Shown: in pieces, positions 1-5,668 of the stretch
Layout of the letters: every line of letters begins with the position of its first letter
How positions within the stretch are numbered: position 1 is the first letter of the stretch
Origin: Candidatus Latescibacterota bacterium
Lineage (GTDB): Bacteria > Latescibacterota > UBA2968 > GCA-2709665
Reading direction: 5' to 3'
DNA: 6,264 nt
NCBI GenBank assembly: GCA_030746455.1
Contig: JASLMQ010000883.1
Location: forward strand, 1 to 6,264
Translations under genes and position numbers: made by a program
Notes under the pieces: model-generated
Told to the model about the DNA's origin: nothing
The model's database searches: none
Seen by the model: only the letters and a program-made list of their open reading frames with translations

Positions 1-65
1 GCCGGCACCACGTCTGCAGTAGCAATCGCGAAGAGGAACGAAACGGTGAGGGCTCGGGTTCTCAT
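1..65 (-). CDS. PhnD-like substrate-binding protein, copy A (5' end only)
   Basis: This is the first 21 codons of a gene that leaves the window at its left edge. Reading from ATG at 65 gives a signal-peptide start (MRTRALTVSFLFAIATADVV). It matches the starts of copies B (MATRALTVSI) and C (MATRTLTVSF) nearly residue for residue, and 31 bases at 22-52 are identical to 2020-2050 in copy C. A GGGAG ribosome-binding site (+ strand ctccc, 74-78) sits 8 bases upstream, as for B and C. The mature protein is outside the window, so a PhnD-like product is inferred from the duplicated start and the tandem position, not seen. It would be the last visible gene of the operon. A pseudogene or recombination scar carrying only the junction block cannot be excluded. 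Confidence 0.7.
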   Translation of the reverse strand, partial: MRTRALTVSFLFAIATADVVP

Positions 66-104
66 GCTGATTCTCCCTTAGAAGCCGCTACTGGATCCGC
101 AGAC
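22..104 (-). repeat. Gene-junction repeat, copy J3 (B/A junction)
   Basis: This is an 83-bp block containing a TAG triplet (88-90), an AAGGGAGAA ribosome-binding site and the first codons of copy A. It aligns without gaps to 2020-2102 (11 differences by eye) and more weakly to 1035-1117. The TAG lines up with the real stop codons of C and D but is not the stop of gene B, which ends earlier at 137, so the left part is an untranslated relic of an ancestral 3' end. Confidence 0.8.
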
Positions 105-122
105 CGAGGGACGGGTCTGGAT
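95..122 (-). other. Hairpin in the B/A spacer
   Basis: The arms atcc-agacc (95-98, 101-105) and ggtct-ggat (114-122) pair over nine positions, with a two-base bulge and an 8-base loop. It lies in the longest spacer of the operon, 15 bases after the stop codon of copy B. No U-run follows on the transcribed strand, so it does not look like a strong intrinsic terminator. It could stabilise or process the mRNA, or be chance pairing in GC-rich DNA. Confidence 0.35.
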
Positions 123-136
123 ACGCCGTCAGGAGG

Positions 137-1078
137 CTACCGATTCCCGCTGACATCCGGCACACCCCCCACTGCGCTTTCGCGTTCCCGGCGCCGATGG
201 GCCTCGAGCAGAATGGCGATCTGGGCCAGTTGGCTTTCCTCGAACCGCCGGATCTCCCTTACGCCGAACAGGGCCAGAATCTGTTGCCCACGCGGGTGGG
301 TATGCAGGGCCAGTGCGCCATCCACCACAAGCTCCCTGAGCTCCGGGTCACAACCGGGGGGGAAGCACGTCACGGAGGCCAGAAAGGGCGGCGATTCCGC
401 GATGGCCACCAGATCGGTCCTCAGCTGGGGATTCATCTCTACCATCGTATCGAAGAGGTTCCCGTTGACCAGGCAGGCGTCGGCCTTCCCGAAAAGGACA
501 GCCAGCACGGGCGGCGATGTCCTGTCGCTGCTGCCGATGGTGGCGAAGAACCGGCCCCGGGTACCCAGGCGATTCTCGTGCAACAGGGACTCCAGCCAAA
601 GCACGGGCACGGACTCGTCCTTCTCCATCCTGGCCACGACAAGGTGCTTCTGGATCAGATCCGCAACCTGAGAGATTCCGCTGGCCCGACGCACAAGCAG
701 CAGGTATCTGTCGTAGGCGCCCCTTCCCAAGACTGGCACGAGGACCGGATCCATCTCGATGCGGTTCTTGCTCTCCAGGTACTCGATGCAGCCCATGTTG
801 AACATGTCGAGCCGCTCGCGATCGACCAGCCCCCCCAACTCGTCCGGGTCCTTGAAGAAGACGATCTCAGGCATCACCCGTATGCCTCTCTTGAAGGCCA
901 GCTGCCGGGCCCACAATTCCACCGCTACCTGGACGTCGTTCAGGTCAAGGCCCGTGAAGACCTTTGTCGAGTATCCCACCCTGATCACCTGAGGGTCCTG
1001 AAGCTCGGCGTTCAGAGGCACCGCGCCTGCAACCAGAATCGCGAAGATGATTGAGACAGTGAGAGCTCGGGTTGCCAT
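137..1078 (-). CDS. PhnD-like periplasmic substrate-binding protein, copy B
   Basis: A 313-residue exported protein of the PhnD/SsuA-type (type II periplasmic binding) superfamily. ATG at 1078 is preceded by GGGAG at 8 bases. Residues 1-24 form a signal peptide with likely cleavage after LNA. Lobe 1 begins with VIRVGYS (31-37) and has an IEYL motif at 98-101. The hinge and lobe 2 carry YLLLVRR (125-131), WLE (161-163), FGKADACLV (196-204), TMVEMNPQL (211-219) and a C-terminal helical segment from about 245. It aligns with copy C without a gap over residues 1-280 at about 54% identity (151/280 counted by eye). Cys202 and Cys238 occur in all readable copies; Cys243 is shared only with C. The Q of the FGQAD motif is K here. 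The gene starts 22 bp after C and stops at TAG (137-139), earlier than the ancestral stop relic at 88-90. The ligand is unknown; the classical phosphonate loop is absent. Confidence 0.9.
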   Translation of the reverse strand: MATRALTVSIIFAILVAGAVPLNAELQDPQVIRVGYSTKVFTGLDLNDVQVAVELWARQLAFKRGIRVMPEIVFFKDPDELGGLVDRERLDMFNMGCIEYLESKNRIEMDPVLVPVLGRGAYDRYLLLVRRASGISQVADLIQKHLVVARMEKDESVPVLWLESLLHENRLGTRGRFFATIGSSDRTSPPVLAVLFGKADACLVNGNLFDTMVEMNPQLRTDLVAIAESPPFLASVTCFPPGCDPELRELVVDGALALHTHPRGQQILALFGVREIRRFEESQLAQIAILLEAHRRRERESAVGGVPDVSGNR

Positions 1079-1117
1079 GCTGATTCTCCCTTTGCGGCCG
1101 CTACCGGGCCTGCGGAC
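1035..1117 (-). repeat. Gene-junction repeat, copy J2 (C/B junction)
   Basis: This block spans the last codons and TAG of copy C, the 22-bp spacer with AAAGGGAGAA, and the first codons of copy B. It aligns without gaps to 2020-2102 with about 13 differences in 83 positions. The stretch around the stop and ribosome-binding site (TAGCGGCCGCAAAGGGAGAA) is identical in J1 and J2. Confidence 0.8.
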
Positions 1118-2063
1118 CCCAGTTCTGTTCTGTTCCTGCCGAGTTGGGCCAGGTCCTGCCCGTACTCCCTTGCCACCCGGGCATCGCCTCGTCGAGGTCT
1201 ACAGTCGAAGCCAGCAGGGCCGGTGCGAACCGCTTGATCCGCTTGATGCCGAACAGTGTCAGTACCTGGCGCCCCCGTGCGTGCTTGTGAAGCGTCAGCG
1301 AGGCCTCGATCACCAGATCCCTCAGCTCCGGGGAGCAGCCCACGCGGAAGCAGCCCACGGATGGGAGGTAGTCCGGCGATCTGGCGATGCCCACGAGGTC
1401 CGATCTCAGCTGGGGGTTCAGCTCGGCCATTGTGTCGTATAGCCGCCTGCTAACCAGGCAGGCATCTGCCTGTCCGAAGAATACGGAGACAACGGACTGC
1501 GAGGTCTTGTCCCCCCGTCGGATCTCAGAAAAGAAGTCGTCCTGGGACCCGAGCCCCTCGCCGTGGAGCAAGGACTCCAGCCAGAGAACCGGCACGGATT
1601 CGTCCAATCCCGTCGTCGAAACAACGAGTTTCCTCCCCGTCAGTTGGGAGACCTGTGTCACGTTGCTGGCCCTATGCACCAGGAGAATGTAGTCTTCATA
1701 GACGTCATCGCCCACAATCCCCACCAGCTCGGGACGCATTGGGATGCGGCCTCTGTTCTGCAGGTACTCGAGGGAGCCGACACTGAACAGGTCGACCCGC
1801 TTCTCCTTGACCAGCTTCTCCAACTCGTCCGTATCTCTGAAGAAGACGATTTCCGGCGTCAACTCCACGCCGCCCCGGAAGCTCAATTCCCGGGTCCACA
1901 GTTGCACCGCGATCTGGACGTCGCTTTGGCTCAGGCCCGCGAGCGCGGTCTCCGAGTAGCCCATCCTGATGACCTGAGGACCCGGAGGTCCGGCATCCAC
2001 ATTCAATGTGCCTGCACACGCAATCGCGAAGAGGAACGAAACGGTGAGGGTTCGGGTTGCCAT
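1101..2063 (-). CDS. PhnD-like periplasmic substrate-binding protein, copy C
   Basis: A 320-residue exported binding protein, sister of copy B. I chose ATG at 2063 over the longer frame opening at 2132 because it has GGGAG 7 bases upstream, begins a signal peptide (MATRTLTVSF, probable cleavage after VDA at 24) matching A and B, and leaves 22 bp after copy D instead of a 47-bp overlap. Motifs are VIRMGYS (31-37), LEYL (98-101), YILLVHR (125-131), WLE (161-163), FFGQADACLV (195-204), TMAELNPQL (211-219) and GCFRVGC (237-243). Cys202 and Cys238 are invariant in the family here. The tail after residue about 293 is rich in Trp, Gly, Asn and Pro, unlike the charged helix ending the other copies, and another frame of the same DNA resembles the tail of copy F (see findings). 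Function is inferred as ligand binding in the periplasm; no transporter partner is visible. Confidence 0.9.
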   Translation of the reverse strand: MATRTLTVSFLFAIACAGTLNVDAGPPGPQVIRMGYSETALAGLSQSDVQIAVQLWTRELSFRGGVELTPEIVFFRDTDELEKLVKEKRVDLFSVGSLEYLQNRGRIPMRPELVGIVGDDVYEDYILLVHRASNVTQVSQLTGRKLVVSTTGLDESVPVLWLESLLHGEGLGSQDDFFSEIRRGDKTSQSVVSVFFGQADACLVSRRLYDTMAELNPQLRSDLVGIARSPDYLPSVGCFRVGCSPELRDLVIEASLTLHKHARGRQVLTLFGIKRIKRFAPALLASTVDLDEAMPGWQGSTGRTWPNSAGTEQNWGPQAR

Positions 2064-2102
2064 GCTAGTTCTCCCTTTGCGGCCGCTACCGGGCCCGCAG
2101 AC
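2020..2102 (-). repeat. Gene-junction repeat, copy J1 (D/C junction)
   Basis: An 83-bp block containing the last codons of copy D (ending TAG at 2086-2088), the 22-bp spacer with AAAGGGAGAA, and the first codons of copy C. Homologous blocks lie at 1035-1117 and 22-104, giving periods of 985 and 1013 bp. The block is absent from the E/D boundary, which is an ATGA overlap, so it marks the part of the array that arose by duplication after D. Confidence 0.8.
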
Positions 2103-3015
2103 TGAGAGACAGAGCCGCCTTGAGACGATCATAGTCCTCCACCAGTTGCTTGAGGCTACGGATGTAGGCGGGCTTGTACGGCACGAGCTTCTCGGACTTC
2201 CAGAGCATGAGGGCCTGCCTACCTTGGGGATTCAGGTGCATCTCCATTGCGTCCTGCATCACTTCCGTCCTATCGACCTGGCTCGGGCCCTTCCTGAAGC
2301 AAAGCACCCCCCACGGGAACTCGGGCGACCGGGACAGGACCCGCAGCTTCTCCCCGACCTGGGGATTTAGCTCCGCAATGGTTTCGAACGAGTGTTCGGT
2401 CACCAGGCAGGCGTCCGCCTGCCCGAAGAAGACGGGCAGCGCCGCGCGCGAGGCCTTGGGTTCCCTGGACACCCGGCCGAAGAACCCTGTGCTGGATCCG
2501 TGACCCGCCTTCATCAACTGCACGTCGAGCCAGAGAAGGGGCGTGCTTACCTCAGATCCCGTTTCTACCGCGAGGTTCTTTCCGCGCAGGTCCGCTAGAT
2601 CGCTGATACCGTCCTCCCGTCTGACAAGCAGCAGATAGGACCGTCCGGTGCGGCCTCCAGAGACCCCGCACAGGTCCGGTGTCCCCCAAAATCCGCCGCT
2701 GTGACGTAGATACTCGAGGCAGGACATCGCAAAGGCGTCCACGTCGCCTGCCGCCGCCGCAGCGCAGACCGATTCCGGGGTATCGTACCAGACCGCCTGC
2801 GGCACGAACCCAGTGCGGAGGTCCGTACTCACCTTTCTCAGCCACACCTCGAGCGCCGCTCGGGCGTCCCTCTCGTCCACCCCCATCAGCGAGCCGCTTG
2901 TAAGCCCCAACCTGAACACGGGCTGCTCGCACCAGGACCGGAGCGGTGTCGATACAAGGGCGAACGCAAGCAGGCCTCCCGCCAGATTCCGCCGGCAGCG
3001 CGTGAAACGTCTCAT
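2086..3015 (-). CDS. PhnD-like periplasmic substrate-binding protein, copy D
   Basis: A 309-residue exported binding protein. Its ATG overlaps the stop of copy E as ATGA (3012-3015), and an AGGAGG lies 8 bases upstream, so the two are probably translationally coupled. Residues 1-30 form a signal peptide with an Arg-rich start (MRRFTRCRRN) and a hydrophobic core at 11-22. Motifs are FRLGLTSG (34-41), LEYL (100-103), YLLLVRR (127-133), WLD (162-164), VFFGQADACLV (195-205), TIAELNPQ (212-219) and LCFRKG (238-243). The C-terminal segment KLVPYKPAY (276-284) followed by a short amphipathic helix is kept in copies E and F in related form. Cys203 and Cys239 match the invariant pair; extra cysteines occur at 84, 99 and 116. 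It is clearly more distant from B and C than these are from each other. Ligand unknown. Confidence 0.91.
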   Translation of the reverse strand: MRRFTRCRRNLAGGLLAFALVSTPLRSWCEQPVFRLGLTSGSLMGVDERDARAALEVWLRKVSTDLRTGFVPQAVWYDTPESVCAAAAAGDVDAFAMSCLEYLRHSGGFWGTPDLCGVSGGRTGRSYLLLVRREDGISDLADLRGKNLAVETGSEVSTPLLWLDVQLMKAGHGSSTGFFGRVSREPKASRAALPVFFGQADACLVTEHSFETIAELNPQVGEKLRVLSRSPEFPWGVLCFRKGPSQVDRTEVMQDAMEMHLNPQGRQALMLWKSEKLVPYKPAYIRSLKQLVEDYDRLKAALSLSLRAR

Positions 3016-3956
3016 TGAGCTGTCCTCCTGGGAGAAGCCATTCCTTGGGTCAACGCCCGGTGTCTGCCAAGAAGAGTAGTGAACGCCTGCAGATGGTTGG
3101 GATCGAAGGGCAGCAGCCGGTCAACCTGGAAAAGCGTGAGCAGCTGCCGTCCCTCGGGATCCTCGTGCAGCGAGATCAGACTCTCGGCCAGAAGGCCCTT
3201 GAGCCTGAGTTCGAAGACTGCCGTCCTCGCACAGACGATGGCGTAGCACAGCCAGGGAGACGTGGCAAGGACCACCAGCTCGGAGCCCAGCTGTGGGTTC
3301 AGCTCGACCATCGTGGCGTAGGACCCCGAGCGTACCAGGCAGACGTCCGCCTGCCCGAAGAACACAGGGAGTACGGCCCTTGAGGCCCTTGAAACCGTTC
3401 TGACGGATCCAAGGAGATCCGCTGTCACCGGCAAGCCCGAATCCGACAGGAGGACATCCAGCCAGCGGAACGGCCCCCGGCCCTGCCCGCCCGTGTCTAC
3501 CACGAGATCGCATCCGGCCAGCTGGCGCAGGCCATCGATCCGGCCGTCCTTTCTGGCCAGCAGGGAGATCCGATGGCCCACGCCGTCACCGTGCGCAGTC
3601 ACCGCGAGCGGCGTGAGTCCCACCTGATCGCGGACCTGCAGATACTCCTCTGTGAGCATGGTAACGATGTCTACCTCCCGGTCCCGAACCGCATGTACGA
3701 CGTGGGCTGCATCCTCGAGCACCACGGTTTCCGAACCGGCTTCCTCTCCGGTTCTTTCGATGATCCGCTTGACCCACACCCGAAGGGCGGCCCCCGCGTC
3801 GGCCACGTCTACACCCTTGAACATCGCCCTCGTGTAGCCCACCTCCAACACACCGGACAGCTCGGTGTCGGCAAGGGACGAGGTCTGTCCGTGGGAGCTC
3901 AGCGGATGCATCGGCAGGGCCAATGCGATCGCCAGGATTGGGTAGAACCGTTTCAA
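3012..3956 (-). CDS. PhnD-like periplasmic substrate-binding protein, copy E
   Basis: An exported binding protein, 314 residues from the TTG at 3956. The frame is open further upstream to a GTG at 4010 (332 residues, overlapping the TolC-like gene by 8 bp), with an in-frame ATG at 3977. I prefer TTG because GGTGGAGG lies just before it and translation then begins directly with a signal peptide (MKRFYPILAIALALP); the other starts have no clear ribosome-binding site and add a polar leader. Motifs, counted from TTG, are LEVGYT (37-42), EEYL (103-106), WLD (165-167), VFFGQADVCLV (198-208), TMVELNPQLG (215-224) and VCAR (241-244). FDPNHL (284-289) starts a C-terminal helix as in D and F. Cys206 and Cys242 are the invariant pair. 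The equivalent of copy B's YLLLVRR is the divergent ISLLARK. It lies directly behind the channel gene, first of the tandem array. Confidence 0.9.
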   Translation of the reverse strand: MKRFYPILAIALALPMHPLSSHGQTSSLADTELSGVLEVGYTRAMFKGVDVADAGAALRVWVKRIIERTGEEAGSETVVLEDAAHVVHAVRDREVDIVTMLTEEYLQVRDQVGLTPLAVTAHGDGVGHRISLLARKDGRIDGLRQLAGCDLVVDTGGQGRGPFRWLDVLLSDSGLPVTADLLGSVRTVSRASRAVLPVFFGQADVCLVRSGSYATMVELNPQLGSELVVLATSPWLCYAIVCARTAVFELRLKGLLAESLISLHEDPEGRQLLTLFQVDRLLPFDPNHLQAFTTLLGRHRALTQGMASPRRTAQ

Positions 3957-3960
3957 AGTG

Positions 3961-3968
3961 CCTCCACC
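3961..3968 (-). promoter_or_regulatory. Ribosome-binding site deciding the copy E start
   Basis: GGTGGAGG on the minus strand lies 4 bases before the TTG at 3956. It is the only good Shine-Dalgarno sequence near the possible starts of copy E (GTG 4010, ATG 3977, TTG 3956). The spacing is slightly short. Confidence 0.6.
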
Positions 3969-4002
3969 CGAGGCCATCTCGGTGGCAGGTAAGCTCGAGT
4001 CG

Positions 4003-5412
4003 TTATCCACCCGTGACGAGCCTGTCTATCTCCCGGCCGATCACGAATTCCAGGTGTGCCTTCGCCTCCACGTGGTCGTACAGGACCTTGAGGTACCTGG
4101 CCTTCACGAAGGACTCCATCAGCTGCGACTCCACCACGTCCTGGAGCTCCACGAGGTCGTCCTGGTAGGCCCGGACGTTCAGCCTTCGGTTGTCCGACGC
4201 GGCCTTCAGCGCCTCGCCGGCGGATTCCTGCTGCTCCTGGGCCCGGCTGACCCCAAGGAAGAGGTGCTTGACCTGAAGTGCGAGACCGTCGTGGAGCAGC
4301 GTCTTCTGCTGGCGAAGCCGTTCCAGCCGCGCTCGGGCCTCGCGGACCTTCTGTTTGGTGAGGAAGCCGTTGAAGAGTGGAAGCTCCATTCCAACCCCTA
4401 TACGCCAGGACTTCCGCTCACTGGGTCCCACGATTCCGGCGTCGTAGGAATTGGCCAGGACCTGGACCTGACCCTGAAAGGCCAGTTTGGGCCAGTACCC
4501 GCTCTTGGCCTCCTTCACCTGGCCTTCGGCCGCGTCCAGCCCCGCCTCGAGCCGGGCCCAGTCGGGGCTGAAACGATAGGAGCTGCCCACGAGGCGTTTG
4601 AGGTCCCCTTCGAACGGGACGAACGGGATCTCGGGCTCGACGACCGTGATGTCCGTATCCCAATCCAGGCCCATGGTGTTTACCAGAGCGGCCTCCGCGA
4701 GCTGTTTGTTGCTTCGCAGCGTTGACACGATGGATCGGATGCTCTCCACCATAACCTTGTGCTTGAGGTAGTCGGTCTTCTTGACCTTGCCCGAGCCCCT
4801 TTTGTAGAGGTTTTCCGTAAGCTCCAGGGTCACCTCCAGCCTCGCAACCGTATCCTCGCCGAGCTGGACCAGCTCGCGCGCAAGCAGTGCGCCATAGTAC
4901 ATCCGCCTCACGTCGTAGGTGACCTGCAGGTCGGTCCGCCTCACCACCTGCTTCGCCGCCCGGACACCCGCCCGGGCCTGCTGGCGCATGCCCCTTCGTT
5001 GCCCACCGGTGTAGATGGGGAGTACCAGGGTTCCCGTGGTCACGAAGTGGGTTTTGTCTAGCAGCTTGATGTGCTTCTCGGGAACCGTGACCGTCGCCTC
5101 GATGGGCTGGGGCAGGAAGTCCGTGATGGTATAGGTATCCGTTTCCTCGGGAAAGATCGTGGTGGGGTCCTCGTCCAGCCGGGCGAATGCCGACCGGACT
5201 GCGATCTGCGGCCAGTAGGACGACATCACCTGGCTGTACTGTGCCTCCGCGATTTCCACTCCGAGCCGCGAGATGGGCCGGTAGCGGTTGTTCTCCAACG
5301 CGACGTCGATCGCCTGCTCGAGCGACAGCGATCTCGCTTCCTCCTTGGCCTCGGCTGTAGTGAACAAGCCGACGGCCAGAAGCAGCATCACCGCGATTGT
5401 TGGCCTACGCAT
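4003..5412 (-). CDS. TolC-family outer-membrane efflux/secretion channel (OEP family)
   Basis: A 469-residue outer-membrane factor, normal length for the family. Such proteins trimerise into a beta-barrel plus periplasmic alpha-helical tunnel and work with an inner-membrane pump or ABC exporter through an adaptor. ATG at 5412 follows GGAGG with good spacing. Residues 1-22 form a signal peptide, likely cleaved after AEA, with no lipobox cysteine, so it is TolC-like and not lipidated. The family's internal duplication is clear: SSYWPQIAV (64-72) repeats as SGYWPKLAF (304-312), and LPIYTGG (131-137) as LPLFNG (344-349). Each pair is followed by long charged helices (about 140-245 and 352-460). 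The N-terminal LSLEQAIDVALENN (29-42) is the typical first OEP helix. No adaptor or pump gene is visible. It heads the operon behind a sigma-54-type promoter; the next gene starts within about 46 bp of its TAA. Confidence 0.93.
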   Translation of the reverse strand: MRRPTIAVMLLLAVGLFTTAEAKEEARSLSLEQAIDVALENNRYRPISRLGVEIAEAQYSQVMSSYWPQIAVRSAFARLDEDPTTIFPEETDTYTITDFLPQPIEATVTVPEKHIKLLDKTHFVTTGTLVLPIYTGGQRRGMRQQARAGVRAAKQVVRRTDLQVTYDVRRMYYGALLARELVQLGEDTVARLEVTLELTENLYKRGSGKVKKTDYLKHKVMVESIRSIVSTLRSNKQLAEAALVNTMGLDWDTDITVVEPEIPFVPFEGDLKRLVGSSYRFSPDWARLEAGLDAAEGQVKEAKSGYWPKLAFQGQVQVLANSYDAGIVGPSERKSWRIGVGMELPLFNGFLTKQKVREARARLERLRQQKTLLHDGLALQVKHLFLGVSRAQEQQESAGEALKAASDNRRLNVRAYQDDLVELQDVVESQLMESFVKARYLKVLYDHVEAKAHLEFVIGREIDRLVTGG

Positions 5413-5504
5413 GGTTTCTCCTCCGAGATGGGCGCGACGTCTGTGCCGGCGATCCGGTCGTCATCCTTCCGAGCCATCGTTTCGTAGAGTCTGCACCCTA
5501 CTGT

Positions 5505-5520
5505 TGCAAGCCCTATGCCA
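5505..5520 (-). promoter_or_regulatory. Sigma-54 (-24/-12) promoter of the TolC/binding-protein operon
   Basis: The minus strand reads TGGCAT-AGGGC-TTGCA, matching the sigma-54 consensus TGGCAC-N5-TTGC with one difference in the -24 element. The essential GG and GC pairs are separated by exactly 10 bases. Initiation would fall near 5494, giving an 82-base leader before the ATG at 5412. Sigma-54 promoters need an AAA+ enhancer-binding protein, so expression is probably switched by a dedicated signal. No such activator gene is in the window. Confidence 0.72.
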
Positions 5521-5548
5521 CCAGAATGCGTCACGTCTAACTATATTC

Positions 5549-5562
5549 TTAACAGATGTTTA
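5549..5562. promoter_or_regulatory. Candidate activator-binding palindrome
   Basis: TAAACATCTGTTAA (minus strand) is an imperfect palindrome with AACA/TGTT arms, 10 of 14 positions symmetric. It lies in a conspicuously AT-rich patch (about 5534-5573) of otherwise GC-rich DNA, roughly 55-68 bases upstream of the predicted start. That is close for an enhancer-binding protein but possible. This is a single occurrence, so chance is a real alternative. Confidence 0.25.
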
Positions 5563-5573
5563 GTCATGTTGAT

Positions 5574-5638
5574 CCCTTGGTGCGCGCGGGCTCCGCTGGC
5601 GCGCATTGGCGTTCCTTGCTAGCGAGATGTGCCAAGGG
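5574..5638 (-). other. Large inverted-repeat structure enclosing a GC hairpin
   Basis: The arms cccttgg (5574-5580) and ccaaggg (5632-5638) are perfect complements. Between them, tgcgcgc (5581-5587) and gcgcgca (5599-5605) form a 7-bp GC hairpin directly abutting one outer arm. The 5632-5638 arm is also used by the hairpin at 5633-5652, so the two outer pairings exclude each other in RNA. No U-run follows. Confidence 0.4.
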
Positions 5639-5652
5639 CCCGAAGCCCCTTG
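5633..5652 (-). terminator. Hairpin after copy F, candidate terminator
   Basis: Beginning 17 bases after the copy F stop codon, CAAGGG and CCCTTG pair around a C-TTCG-G tetraloop, with one internal G-G mismatch. Its position just after the stop and the stable UUCG-type loop suggest the 3' end of the copy F transcript. No U-tract follows, so it may act as a weak or Rho-assisted terminator or an mRNA 3'-end stabiliser. Confidence 0.45.
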
Positions 5653-5668
5653 CTCGCAGAACTATTCC

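Noticed and set aside
197..1054. Long plus-strand open frame opposite copy B
   Set aside because: It is the antisense shadow of a gene with clear family motifs and a ribosome-binding site; its translation shows no domain or signal peptide and similar frames mirror the other copies.
22..2102. CRISPR array or insertion-sequence ends
   Set aside because: The repeats are about 1 kb apart, contain gene starts and ribosome-binding sites and flank homologous genes, so they are gene-duplication junctions; no transposase or short regular spacers are present.
2064..2132. N-terminal extension of copy C to 2132
   Set aside because: It would overlap copy D by 47 bp, lacks a ribosome-binding site and places 23 polar residues before the signal peptide shared with A and B.
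3958..4725. 255-codon plus-strand open frame opposite the TolC gene
   Set aside because: It mirrors the codon pattern of the TolC gene, whose internal duplication and signal peptide show which strand is coding.
5562..5575. IHF site beside the sigma-54 promoter
   Set aside because: Only an ATCAA-like core is present; the downstream TTR half of the consensus does not match at the right spacing.
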